Assembly: GCA_028708055.1 (NCBI GenBank)
Contig: JAQVZT010000122.1
Location: forward strand, 1 to 7,481
Origin: Methanothrix sp.
Lineage (GTDB): Archaea; Halobacteriota; Methanosarcinia; Methanotrichales; Methanotrichaceae
Length of the DNA: 7,481 bases
Direction: 5' to 3'
This document shows positions 1 through 6,861 of the stretch, piece after piece. The notes beneath the pieces are model-generated. The model was not told where the DNA came from and ran no database searches. It worked only from the letters and a program-made list of their open reading frames with translations. Position 1 is the first letter of the stretch. Each line of letters begins with the position of its first letter. The position numbers and the translations under genes were made by a program.

Positions 1-2
1 CG

Positions 3-1136
3 GGAGTGCGCCAGGGAAAGTACGGCCTGGCTATCATTGCCGCCTCCGGAGCGGCTGCCGGGATGTTCACCACTAACAGGGTAAGAGCAGCTCCTCTGGA
101 GACCACCGCCCGGAATCTGGCAGGGTCAGCAGGCCATCTGGACGGCATCATAGCCAACAGCGGCTGCGCCAATGCCTATACCGGCCCTCGTGGGCTTGAT
201 GATGCGGCAGCTATGGCCGGTCTTCTGGCCGGGTTTCTGGGAACGGATGAGAAGAAGATTGGCGTGGGCTCCACCGGGGTCATAGGCAGGTACATGGACC
301 TGCCCCTCATCACCCGGCTATTTGATCAGGCCAAGGTGAATCTGCGCAGCAGCGAGCAGGCCAGTACGGATGCGGTGCGGGCCATCATGACCACAGACAC
401 CAGGGTAAAAGAGATCGCCGTGGAGCATGAGGGGCTGAGGGTGGCAGGAATCGTCAAAGGGGCGGGAATGATCGAGCCGAATGTGGCCACCATGCTCTGT
501 TTCCTTTACACGGACGCTGATTTTCCTGCGGGAAAGCTGCACGAATGCCTAGCCGATGCCGTTCAGGACAGCTTCAATATGCTCACCGTGGACGGGGACA
601 CAAGCACCAATGACACTGTGCTCCTCACCTCGACAGGAAAAGTCCATGCCAAAGAGGAGGATTTCCGCGCTGCCTTGAGGTATGTCTGCATAGAGCTGGC
701 TCGCAAGATGGCGAGGGATGGCGAGGGTGCCAGCAAATATTTTGAGACCCGCGTTAGCGGCGCGCGTAGCATCAAAGACGCCCGCCTGGCAGCCAAAGCG
801 GTCTCCAGGAGCAGCCTTGTCAAGACCGCGGTCTACGGTGCCGATCCCAACTGGGGGCGCATCATCTGCGCAGTGGGGTATTCCGGAGCGGAGATGGACC
901 CGGCTAAGGTCACTTTAGGCCTGGAAGGAAAGAGGCCCGATGGGACGGTCAGCAGCGTCTCCCTGGTGGAAAATGGACGAATCGTGGATGGGGTTCTGGA
1001 TCAGGCCAAGGAGATTATGCAGGGAGAGAGCATTGTCATCAATATCGACCTCGCCCAGGGCAGCGCTTCAGCATGCGGCTTTGGCTGCGATTTGACCCAT
1101 GAGTATGTGAATGTCAATGCCAACTACACAACCTGA
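3..1136 (+). CDS. argJ: Ornithine acetyltransferase / glutamate N-acetyltransferase ArgJ (5' partial)
   Basis: ArgJ moves the acetyl group from N-acetylornithine to glutamate, giving ornithine and N-acetylglutamate in the cyclic arginine pathway of the cytosol; some members also use acetyl-CoA. Numbering from the GTG codon at position 6, visible family motifs are FTTNRVRAAP (21-30), NSGCANAYTG (51-60), STGVIGR (89-95), KGAGMIEPNVATML (151-164), DGDTSTNDT, GADPNWGRI and the C-terminal YVNVNANYTT. T162 (codon 489-491) matches the threonine at which the family cleaves itself and which then serves as nucleophile, so alpha and beta chains are expected. The GTG at 6 is not the real start: the frame is open to the window edge and family members begin roughly 20 residues earlier with a GGVTAP-like segment, so the 5' end lies outside. 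It ends TGA, 10 bp before argH. Whether it also has N-acetylglutamate synthase activity cannot be read from the sequence. Confidence 0.96.
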   Translation, partial: GVRQGKYGLAIIAASGAAAGMFTTNRVRAAPLETTARNLAGSAGHLDGIIANSGCANAYTGPRGLDDAAAMAGLLAGFLGTDEKKIGVGSTGVIGRYMDLPLITRLFDQAKVNLRSSEQASTDAVRAIMTTDTRVKEIAVEHEGLRVAGIVKGAGMIEPNVATMLCFLYTDADFPAGKLHECLADAVQDSFNMLTVDGDTSTNDTVLLTSTGKVHAKEEDFRAALRYVCIELARKMARDGEGASKYFETRVSGARSIKDARLAAKAVSRSSLVKTAVYGADPNWGRIICAVGYSGAEMDPAKVTLGLEGKRPDGTVSSVSLVENGRIVDGVLDQAKEIMQGESIVINIDLAQGSASACGFGCDLTHEYVNVNANYTT

Positions 1137-1146
1137 TTGAGCTACT

Positions 1147-2586
1147 ATGTTTCGCGATCAACGTCTTGGTGAAAGCCGGCAGGATGTCCTGGACTATCTC
1201 TCCAGCCGGGAGGCGGACGGGCGCATCTTCCAGGCAGATCTGCAGGTGGACAGAGCCCACCTGGCCATGCTCAGGGAGCAGGGTCTGGTCCCGGCGGAGG
1301 TATGCAGCAAAATTTTTTCCGCTCTGGACGATCTCATGAAAGAAGGGCCGCAGTCTCTGGGCGCGGGCGAGGATGTTCATGAGGCCATCGAGGCTTATGT
1401 TCTGGCGCGCGTAGGACCGGAGGGAGGCAGGATGCATACCGGACGGTCCAGGAATGATGAGGTTGCCACATGCATCCGTCTGGCTCTGCGCTCGGAGATG
1501 CTGGATCTCTTGCAGGAACTGCTCTCCCTGCAGAGCACGCTGGTCCGGCTGGCGAAAGAGCATACCGAGACGGTCATTCCCGGGTTCACTCACACCCAGC
1601 ATGCTCAGCCCACGACGCTTGCTCATCATCTCCTGGCCCATGCCGATGCCTTCGCTCGAGACCTGTCCAGGGCAGAGGATGCCTACAGCCGGGTCAATCT
1701 GAGTCCTCTTGGTGCGGCTGCCTTTGCTTCCACCGGCTTTAAGATCGACCGGCAGAGGACGGCCCAGCTTCTCGGATTTGACGGCCTGGTAGAAAATAGC
1801 ATGGATGCCGTTTCCAGCCGGGATTTCATCCTGGAGGTCCTGGCGGGCCTATCCATCTTGATGGTCAATGCCAGCCGCCTCGCTGAGGAGCTGGTTCTCT
1901 GGTCCACCTCGGAGTTTGCTTACCTCGAGTTGGATAACCTCTATGCCTCCACAAGCTCCATCATGCCACAGAAGAAGAATCCTGATACGGCGGAACTGGC
2001 CAGGGGCAAGACCGGCTCGGTTCTGGGAAGCCTCATGGCTGCGCTTTCCATCTGCAAGGGCCTGCCCATGAGCTACAATCGAGATTTGCAGGAGGTTACG
2101 CCTCACCTCTGGCGCGGCCTGGATTGGGCGAGAAGCACAGTCCGCATCCTGGATGGCTGTGTGTCATCGCTCCGGTTCAACCTGCCCCGGCTGGAGTCGA
2201 GTTCTGGTGCCGGCTTTTCTACTGCTACGGAGATTGCCGATTCGCTGGTGCGCATCACCGGAATGCCATTCCGAACGGCGCACAGCATCGTGGGCCGCAT
2301 TGCTGCCTCTGGCATTAGGCCGAGCCTAGCTGAGCTGGACGGTATCGCTCTGGAGCTGGCCGGATTCAGGGCCAGCGAGCGCGGCTTTTCTGAAGCGGAC
2401 CTGGCACGGTCACTGGATCCAAAGAGCAATGTCGCCCTGCGGGCAAATACGGGTGGGCCAGCGCCAGCTGAGACGGAGCGAATGGTTCGGGATAGGTTGG
2501 AGAAGATAGCCGCGGGAGAAGAGAGGCTGGCCAGGAGGCGCAGCCGGGGGGAGAAGGCGCTGGGGGAGCTGCGGGCGAAAAAATAG
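1147..2586 (+). CDS. argH: Argininosuccinate lyase ArgH
   Basis: ArgH splits argininosuccinate into arginine and fumarate, the last step of arginine synthesis, as a cytosolic tetramer of the fumarase/aspartase superfamily. The 479-residue length is normal. Three superfamily signatures are present: HTGRSRNDEVAT (about 97-107), GFTHTQHAQPTT (146-157, holding the T148-H149 pair), and SSIMPQKKNPD (270-280), the mobile serine loop with catalytic serine. The C-terminal VALRANTGGPAPAE stretch is also typical. The N-terminus (ADGRIFQADLQVDRAHLAML) resembles archaeal forms and lacks the WGGRF opening of bacterial enzymes. The ATG at 1147 lies 10 bp after the argJ stop, so the two genes are probably cotranscribed. 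The ribosome site is weak (TTGAG just upstream), which suggests translational coupling. No key residue appears to be missing. Confidence 0.96.
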   Translation: MFRDQRLGESRQDVLDYLSSREADGRIFQADLQVDRAHLAMLREQGLVPAEVCSKIFSALDDLMKEGPQSLGAGEDVHEAIEAYVLARVGPEGGRMHTGRSRNDEVATCIRLALRSEMLDLLQELLSLQSTLVRLAKEHTETVIPGFTHTQHAQPTTLAHHLLAHADAFARDLSRAEDAYSRVNLSPLGAAAFASTGFKIDRQRTAQLLGFDGLVENSMDAVSSRDFILEVLAGLSILMVNASRLAEELVLWSTSEFAYLELDNLYASTSSIMPQKKNPDTAELARGKTGSVLGSLMAALSICKGLPMSYNRDLQEVTPHLWRGLDWARSTVRILDGCVSSLRFNLPRLESSSGAGFSTATEIADSLVRITGMPFRTAHSIVGRIAASGIRPSLAELDGIALELAGFRASERGFSEADLARSLDPKSNVALRANTGGPAPAETERMVRDRLEKIAAGEERLARRRSRGEKALGELRAKK

Positions 2587-2755
2587 CTATGCGGAGAGCG
2601 TGATATGCGTCGACCAGGCCGCTTCTTTTTGTGGCTGGCAGCAGCTGGCAGCACCATCAGCTTTTTTCGATTGCTGCCAGAGCTTTTCCGTCAGGGCTTT
2701 TCCATCAGAGATTCTCTTTGTGCCATTATGACATCATGCTTTCGGAATTGTCATC
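2587..2755. terminator. Convergent gap with repeats, hairpin and T-tracts; probable argH terminator
   Basis: This gap lies between the ends of argH and the minus-strand secreted-protein gene. On the plus strand it carries a T-rich tract TTCTTTTT (2623-2630) and TTTTTT (2662-2667), matching the T-tracts that end archaeal transcripts. A perfect tandem repeat of GCTGGCAGCA (2634-2643, 2644-2653) is followed by TGCTGCCAG (2672-2680). The latter can pair with CTGGCAGCA in either copy, with the second T-tract in the loop. Two further near-copies of GCTTTTCC[GA]TCAG lie at 2682-2694 and 2696-2708. A terminator for argH is likely. A role for the opposite gene is possible but unproven, since I see no A-run in the plus strand of the gap itself. 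Confidence 0.55.
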
Positions 2756-3250
2756 CTAGACAGTCTCATCCTCATAGGAAGCCTTATCCTGGAGGATATT
2801 TGCGAAGGCGGTGAACGTCGCCTTTCCGGACCGGCAGCTTCCATCGGCCAGGCAGGCCGTGTAGGTTCCACCTGCCAGCGAGGAGAATGATAGATTGAGC
2901 CCATACCGATCAAAGGACCCTTCAGGCGTCACATTCAGGCTCATCCGATCCCCGGATATGCAGCCGCTGGCGGTGGCTTTTTTGCTTTCCATTCCCTGGG
3001 TTATGATCCCGCTGCCGGAAATTGAGTCTTCGTTCTGGGTCAGGTAAAGCTTCATCTTTTCAGCTGGTTTTCCCAGGAGATCAAAGGACCACGGCCCGGT
3101 TACATTCACGCTGGCGGATTCCTGAGACTGGGGAATGGACATCGATTCGCCCAGGCGGCCTGGATCGAGGGGATCAATTGGCTTTGCATTTGATTGTGCC
3201 AGAAAGAAGGCGATAACCGTTATGCTGAGCAGTAACCTGTGGAATTTCAT
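2756..3250 (-). CDS. Small secreted protein of unknown function, predicted beta-rich
   Basis: I do not recognise a named family. From the ATG at 3250-3248 the product has 164 residues. Residues 1-22 form a signal peptide (MKFHRLLL, then a hydrophobic run, likely cut near SNA/K), so it should be exported. A linker rich in Pro, Ser and Gln (about 23-45) leads to a domain of alternating short strands and turns: GPWSFDLLG (52-60), MKLYLTQNEDSISGSG (66-81), SGCISGDRMSLNV (95-107), YGLNLSFSSLAGGTYTA (116-132) and SGKATFTAF. This pattern suggests a small beta barrel or sandwich (inference). Cysteines C97, C133 and C139 and three N-glycosylation sequons (N49, N106, N119) suit an extracellular protein. 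The frame stays open upstream to 3436, but I chose the internal ATG because the signal peptide starts exactly there and GGGAGAG lies about 7-13 bases upstream. It is divergent from the MFS carrier. Confidence 0.75.
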   Translation of the reverse strand: MKFHRLLLSITVIAFFLAQSNAKPIDPLDPGRLGESMSIPQSQESASVNVTGPWSFDLLGKPAEKMKLYLTQNEDSISGSGIITQGMESKKATASGCISGDRMSLNVTPEGSFDRYGLNLSFSSLAGGTYTACLADGSCRSGKATFTAFANILQDKASYEDETV

Positions 3251-3551
3251 CTCTATTCTCTCCCGGGTCCGAACTGAATGCGCCCGGCGATCTCCTGTTA
3301 GATTCATAATGCTGAGACCCTGTAGCGCACTCCCGAATCTCTGGAACATTTTCTGTGGAATGCAGTCTCGGAAACCCAATTTTCGCTTGAGTGTATTACT
3401 ATTTGACGATTTCGCTTTAGTCAAATGTCGAATCAATAATGCATTAACTCAATAGCTCAATCGCTTCTTTATTGCTCCAAGACATCTATTGACGTGAGCG
3501 AAAGCCAGATGTACGTCCCATGCTAGCTTGCCTCATGGAGATTGATCTGAT
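3251..3551. promoter_or_regulatory. Divergent intergenic region with inverted repeats
   Basis: This 301-bp gap must hold the promoters of both the minus-strand secreted-protein gene and the plus-strand carrier. The AT-rich core at about 3380-3480 contains ATTTGAC (3401-3407) and its reverse complement GTCAAAT (3420-3426) with a 12-base spacer, and a direct repeat TTTCGCTT (3381-3388, 3410-3417). A second inverted pair, ACATCT (3482-3487) and AGATGT (3507-3512), lies nearer the carrier. TTTATT at 3468-3473 is a possible weak TATA element for the carrier. No strong TATA box is visible for the minus gene. GGAG at 3537-3540 is a suitable ribosome site for the TTG start at 3552. No RNA gene is recognised. 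Confidence 0.5.
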
Positions 3552-4781
3552 TTGGCTGGAGACAGTGATAGAGATGCCCAATTAGCCGTCCTCGGCGCTT
3601 GCGTCGCCATTTTCTTTCCGGGCGCCCTCACCTTTGGCTTTCCCGGCGTAATGGCGTCCATCTGGCAGGAGATGTTTCATGTCGGTCGCGCCGCCACGGG
3701 TCTCACCATCTTTTTCATGCTCGCCGCTGTGGGCGCTTTCATGTTCTTAGTGGGCCGCTGGCAGGAGCGCTGGGGATTGCGGCGCATGATCGTCCTGGGC
3801 ATCGTCCTCACCGCCTTTGCCTCGCTGGTCGTCTCAGAGGCCGGCACGATCTACGTCGTTTATGCATGGGCCTTCATCAATGGCCTGGCCTCCAGCTTCG
3901 TCTATGTTCCTGCCCTGACGCTTGTGCAGTGGTGCTATCCGAAGAGAAGAGGGCTGGTGGCAGGTCTGGTGAGCATGGTCTTCGGCCTTTCTGCTGCCAT
4001 CATGTCGCCCCTCTTCGCAGAGATGCTCTCCGTCTTCGGCTACCAAAGGATGAACCTCTATCTGGCGGCGCTCACCCTTGCTATCGGCCTTCTGGGTGCC
4101 TATTTTGCCCGGGCCCCAGAGGCATGGGAAGATGCCGCCTCTGCCAGGCGGGCTGGCTCCGCGGCAAGACCGGGGCCGCAGATAATTTCGGAAAAGTCGT
4201 TTACCGTGTCGGAGAGCCTGCACACGAGAAGCTTCTGGCTGCTCTGGGCCACCTGGACCCTTGCTGGAGCGGCAGGAGTCTCCATGACGCTGCTGGCCTC
4301 GGAATACGGCCTCTTCCTGGGCTTCTCGCTGTCCTCGGCCATCCTCATTCTGACCGCCTTCAATCTGACCAATGGGATGAGCCGGCTATGTAGCGGCATA
4401 CTCTCCGACCGGTTCGGAAGAAATCCGGTCATGAGCCTGGCCTTCCTGGCAGCTGCTTGCGCTTACTTTCTTCTTCCCTGGGCCCGCTCTCTGTGGGTCT
4501 GCGCTTTGCTGGCGGCGGTGGTGGGATTTTCCTTCGGCACCCTCTTCTCGGTCTCAGCGCCGCTGGTGGCAGACTGCTTCGGCCTGGAGCATTTCGGGGC
4601 CATCTTCGGTCTGACCTTTGCCGCATACGGATTCGTTGCCGGGCCGCTGGGTCCGACCCTTTCCGGATACCTGCTGGATGTGACTGGAGACAACTTCTTC
4701 CTGGTCTTCCTCTATCTGGGAGCCTTCTCATTGCTGGCCAGCGTTTGCATCCGCCGGGTGGTGCCGCCCCAGCGGAGCTGA
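3552..4781 (+). CDS. MFS transporter, oxalate/formate antiporter (OFA)-like
   Basis: This is a 409-residue membrane carrier of the major facilitator superfamily, likely moving a small organic acid; the substrate is not determined. Twelve hydrophobic segments can be placed at about 11-33, 48-68, 79-96, 100-122, 134-155, 168-186, 226-248, 256-272, 293-310, 313-335, 347-369 and 381-399, split six plus six by a polar loop (187-222). The loop 2-3 motif GRWQERWGLRRM (68-79) and its second-half copy GILSDRFGRNPVM (282-294) are the MFS motif A pair. The stretch ADCFGLEHFGAIFGLTFAAYG resembles the ADxFGxxxFGxIYGL region of OFA members, which is the reason for that assignment. The start is TTG: an in-frame stop (3543-3545) rules out a longer form, the first in-frame ATG would remove TM1, and GGAG sits 11 bases upstream. 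The gene converges on the next gene with only 4 bp between. Confidence 0.88.
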   Translation: MAGDSDRDAQLAVLGACVAIFFPGALTFGFPGVMASIWQEMFHVGRAATGLTIFFMLAAVGAFMFLVGRWQERWGLRRMIVLGIVLTAFASLVVSEAGTIYVVYAWAFINGLASSFVYVPALTLVQWCYPKRRGLVAGLVSMVFGLSAAIMSPLFAEMLSVFGYQRMNLYLAALTLAIGLLGAYFARAPEAWEDAASARRAGSAARPGPQIISEKSFTVSESLHTRSFWLLWATWTLAGAAGVSMTLLASEYGLFLGFSLSSAILILTAFNLTNGMSRLCSGILSDRFGRNPVMSLAFLAAACAYFLLPWARSLWVCALLAAVVGFSFGTLFSVSAPLVADCFGLEHFGAIFGLTFAAYGFVAGPLGPTLSGYLLDVTGDNFFLVFLYLGAFSLLASVCIRRVVPPQRS

Positions 4782-4785
4782 ATCA

Positions 4786-5196
4786 CTAGACCTTAAACTG
4801 CACATCCACCTCTATCATCTTTGCACCCAATCGCAGTGCCTGCTGGGCCGCCTCCCGGTCCTTCATGAGAAATATCCTCCACAGGTCTGTCTCGATCATG
4901 GCCAGAGAGTCCCTGAGCAGAGCAGAATATCGGCTCTGACGGCTGAGCTTGACCGCGTAGCCTCGAGTGCTCTCCGCCAGCGTAACTTCAAAGCCTCTCC
5001 TCTCCAGAAGCTTCTGCACAAGTATCCTCTCGCCCGGAGTTCTGAGAACGAAGCGATAGCCATCTCTATCATAGTAGTCGGCCAGTTCCTGGAAGATGCC
5101 CCTGTCCTCAAAGAAATGCTTGAATGCCCAGTGACGACCGGCCTTGATGATGGTGATCCTCTTCCTGGACGCATCGGGCGGGGCAATGTCGGACAT
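4786..5196 (-). CDS. Conserved-looking small cytosolic protein of unknown function
   Basis: I cannot name this 136-residue protein. It has no signal peptide, membrane segment or cysteine and is rich in Arg, Lys, Glu and Asp, so it should be soluble and cytosolic. Visible blocks are an aromatic-rich segment RHWAFKHFFEDRGIFQELADYYDRD split over 21-45 (two probable helices), a strand-like YRFVLRT (47-53), a helix (about 57-66) then GFEVTLAE (68-75), and a C-terminal part IFLMKDREAAQQALRLGAKMIEV (about 108-130). No catalytic motif stands out. The ATG at 5196-5194 is supported by GAGGA shortly upstream and by a good TATA box some 50 bases upstream. That promoter, plus protein-like composition through its full length, makes it a real gene. 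It has no visible partner: the carrier converges on its 3' end and tgtA lies 240 bp upstream with its own probable terminator between. Confidence 0.72.
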   Translation of the reverse strand: MSDIAPPDASRKRITIIKAGRHWAFKHFFEDRGIFQELADYYDRDGYRFVLRTPGERILVQKLLERRGFEVTLAESTRGYAVKLSRQSRYSALLRDSLAMIETDLWRIFLMKDREAAQQALRLGAKMIEVDVQFKV

Positions 5197-5209
5197 GGCA
5201 GGGGTCCTC

Positions 5210-5252
5210 TATTATCCGACATAATTATCATAATAATACGATATAAAATTTT
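5210..5252 (-). promoter_or_regulatory. Archaeal promoter of the 136-residue protein gene, with short palindrome
   Basis: Read on the minus strand, the element is ATTTTATA (plus 5242-5249) with A-rich bases in front. This is close to the archaeal TATA consensus. A start of transcription about 25 bases downstream falls near 5218-5224 and leaves a leader of roughly 25 nucleotides before the ATG at 5196. The palindrome ATTAT-C-ATAAT (5224-5234) lies between the TATA box and that predicted start, where a bound repressor would block transcription. Its AT-rich composition makes a chance palindrome quite possible. Confidence 0.6.
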
Positions 5253-5436
5253 GCAGGGAGGACGGATTACAGCGCTAGGACCGTCGTCATAGTCAAAGTC
5301 AAGCTCCAACGAAAAAACATTGGGCAGATGAGAAAAAGGTATAGACGAGCAGTCCATGCCTCCGGAGATGGAATGGCCTTTCTGCCGCGGCCATTAATGT
5401 CGCATTATCTTCTGCCCCTTTTGGTCTGTGTCCGTC
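5253..5436 (-). terminator. Gap downstream of tgtA: hairpin and T-tracts
   Basis: This stretch follows the tgtA stop on the minus strand. A 7-bp perfect hairpin is formed by AATGGCC (5372-5378) and GGCCATT (5389-5395) with a 10-base loop. Further downstream on the minus strand come T5 (plus A-run 5333-5337) and T6 (plus A-run 5312-5317), each a plausible archaeal termination tract. No convincing gene was found: the open frame that crosses it on the minus strand (from 5357) runs on out of frame into the 136-residue protein gene. Confidence 0.45.
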
Positions 5437-6861
5437 TCACTTGCTCCTCAGCCTTTCCTCCATCCCTTCTCTCTTCATCCTGAAGCTAAACCTCGCCCCT
5501 GGATTGGCTCTCATCAGCTCCTTTGCAATACTCACAGCCTGCTCGATAGCCGCCCCGTCTGCCTCCTCAGGCACCTCGGCATTGAAGGGATAGGTCTCTG
5601 CCAGCTCCGCCGGGTATGGCCCGAAGGGTGGCTTGAAGTAAAGCACCCGGTCGTACCCGGTCGTGTCCACCTGCGGATCGTCGGTGATAAGGACCTCGCC
5701 CTGTAGAGAGATCCGGTCGATCTTCCTGGCGTGGCGCATGACCTCCGGGCGCAGCGCTGCCTCTGCGCTGGTGCAGAAGAACGTGGACTTTCCGGCAGAG
5801 TCCAGCCTCTCCAGCCACTGGCCTTGCCGGGCAAGCCTTCTCAGGCCGTCGAGCATCCGGGGGTGCGATCGGCAGCGTGTCTCCAGCAGGTCCCAGAGCG
5901 ATCCCTCGCGAATGCTCTCCTTGACCTGTCTCATCTCAGCGAGAGAGACGTAGAGGTTATGCCTGGCTAAAAGCCGGGTCTTCTCAGGGCTGCTTATCAG
6001 CTCCTTCAGGGTATGCTTCTCGCAGACCGGACAGGAGCAGGGAAGGTAGCTCATATCCGCCAGCTTTCCAGTGCCGTGAACTGTAAGATACCTGTCCTGC
6101 CTTGCGTAGAGAGCATATGCCGCTGAGTCGAATAGATCGCAGCCCATAGCGGTAGCGAGGGCAAAGATCATGGGGTGCCCGGCTCCGAAGAGATGCACCG
6201 GCCTGCCTGAGCCCAGACCCTTCTTGGCGGCCACAACAACGTCTACCAGATCGCGATAGCGGTAAGCCTCCATGAGAGGAACCACGCCACCCACAGGATA
6301 AACATCGAAGGGCAGCTCCGCCGCAAACCGGCCAGCGCGCTCCCTCAGATCAGCGTAGGTCGAGCCCTGGATGGGACAGGCAAGAAGCCCCTCCCTTTCC
6401 AGGGATGCAGCCTGCACCAGCCGCTCCTCTGTGATCTTCAATTCCGCCTCTGCTCGATCCCTGCTGACATCCGGCGGCGTCGGAATATCCAGGGGAACGG
6501 ATATGTCCGATTTTATGGCGAACTGAAATTCCAGTATCTCCAGAGGCGAGACATCGATATCGCCGTAAACAGAGAGCTGGAAGGCGCCGGAATCGGTCAT
6601 GATCGGCCTGGAAAATCCCAGGAGGTCATGCAGCCCGCGCTCCATCGCCTGGGCATTGAGGGCCGGGTCCTGGTGAATAATGTAGCTGTTGGTGATAATC
6701 ATATCCGCGCCCATCTTTTGCAGCTCTCCTGGTGGGATGAGTGGCAGATGGGGATTGACCACCGGCATGAGTACAGGAGTCTCTACTGTGCCGTGCAATG
6801 TAGATAGCCGGCCAATCCTTCCGGCCAGATCTTTGTGCAGTATCTCGAAGCGGTCCGGCAT
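5437..6861 (-). CDS. tgtA: Archaeosine tRNA-guanine transglycosylase TgtA (short form, no PUA domain)
   Basis: TgtA swaps guanine-15 in the D-loop of tRNA for preQ0, the first tRNA-bound step toward archaeosine, acting in the cytosol. Residues 1-330 form the TIM-barrel catalytic domain, with MTDSGAFQLSVYGDIDV (88-104) holding D90, CDLFDSAAYALYARQ (241-255) holding D245, and the zinc site CSCPVC (C275, C277, C280) with H301. By comparison with the Pyrococcus enzyme, D90 and D245 match its two key aspartates. Residues after about 330 match the first C-terminal tRNA-binding part. At 474 residues it is about 100 shorter than the Pyrococcus form and ends without a PUA domain, as I recall for several euryarchaea where PUA sits on a separate paralogue (ArcS). 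The ATG at 6861-6859 was chosen because AAGGA precedes it at suitable spacing and the product then opens like the family (FEILHKDLAGRIGRL). A TTG at 6924 would add 21 unrelated residues. Confidence 0.94.
   Translation of the reverse strand: MPDRFEILHKDLAGRIGRLSTLHGTVETPVLMPVVNPHLPLIPPGELQKMGADMIITNSYIIHQDPALNAQAMERGLHDLLGFSRPIMTDSGAFQLSVYGDIDVSPLEILEFQFAIKSDISVPLDIPTPPDVSRDRAEAELKITEERLVQAASLEREGLLACPIQGSTYADLRERAGRFAAELPFDVYPVGGVVPLMEAYRYRDLVDVVVAAKKGLGSGRPVHLFGAGHPMIFALATAMGCDLFDSAAYALYARQDRYLTVHGTGKLADMSYLPCSCPVCEKHTLKELISSPEKTRLLARHNLYVSLAEMRQVKESIREGSLWDLLETRCRSHPRMLDGLRRLARQGQWLERLDSAGKSTFFCTSAEAALRPEVMRHARKIDRISLQGEVLITDDPQVDTTGYDRVLYFKPPFGPYPAELAETYPFNAEVPEEADGAAIEQAVSIAKELMRANPGARFSFRMKREGMEERLRSK

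Noticed and set aside
2103..2657. A 184-codon minus-strand frame antisense to argH.
   Set aside because: It has Ser/Arg/Pro-rich shadow composition opposite a fully supported enzyme gene, with no family motif.
3325..3335. An 11-bp reverse-complement match (GCGCACTCCCG) to the first bases of the window (1-11).
   Set aside because: Several such matches are expected by chance in 7.5 kb, and one copy lies inside argJ coding sequence.
3251..3436. A 62-residue N-terminal extension of the minus-strand secreted protein, open from an ATG at 3436.
   Set aside because: It would bury a textbook signal peptide inside the protein, and the added residues look like translated intergenic sequence. A ribosome site precedes the internal ATG.
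3599..4393. A 264-codon plus-strand frame inside the carrier gene.
   Set aside because: It is the alternative-frame shadow of a GC-rich membrane-protein gene, full of Arg, Cys and His as such shadows are.
5281..5310. A short direct repeat AGTCAAAGTCAA that might hint at a repeat array or tRNA arm.
   Set aside because: There are only two partial units and no cloverleaf or regular spacing can be drawn around it.
4896..5357. A 153-codon minus-strand frame starting at 5357.
   Set aside because: It crosses the promoter of the 136-residue protein gene and then shadows that gene in another frame; the product looks like random low-complexity peptide.
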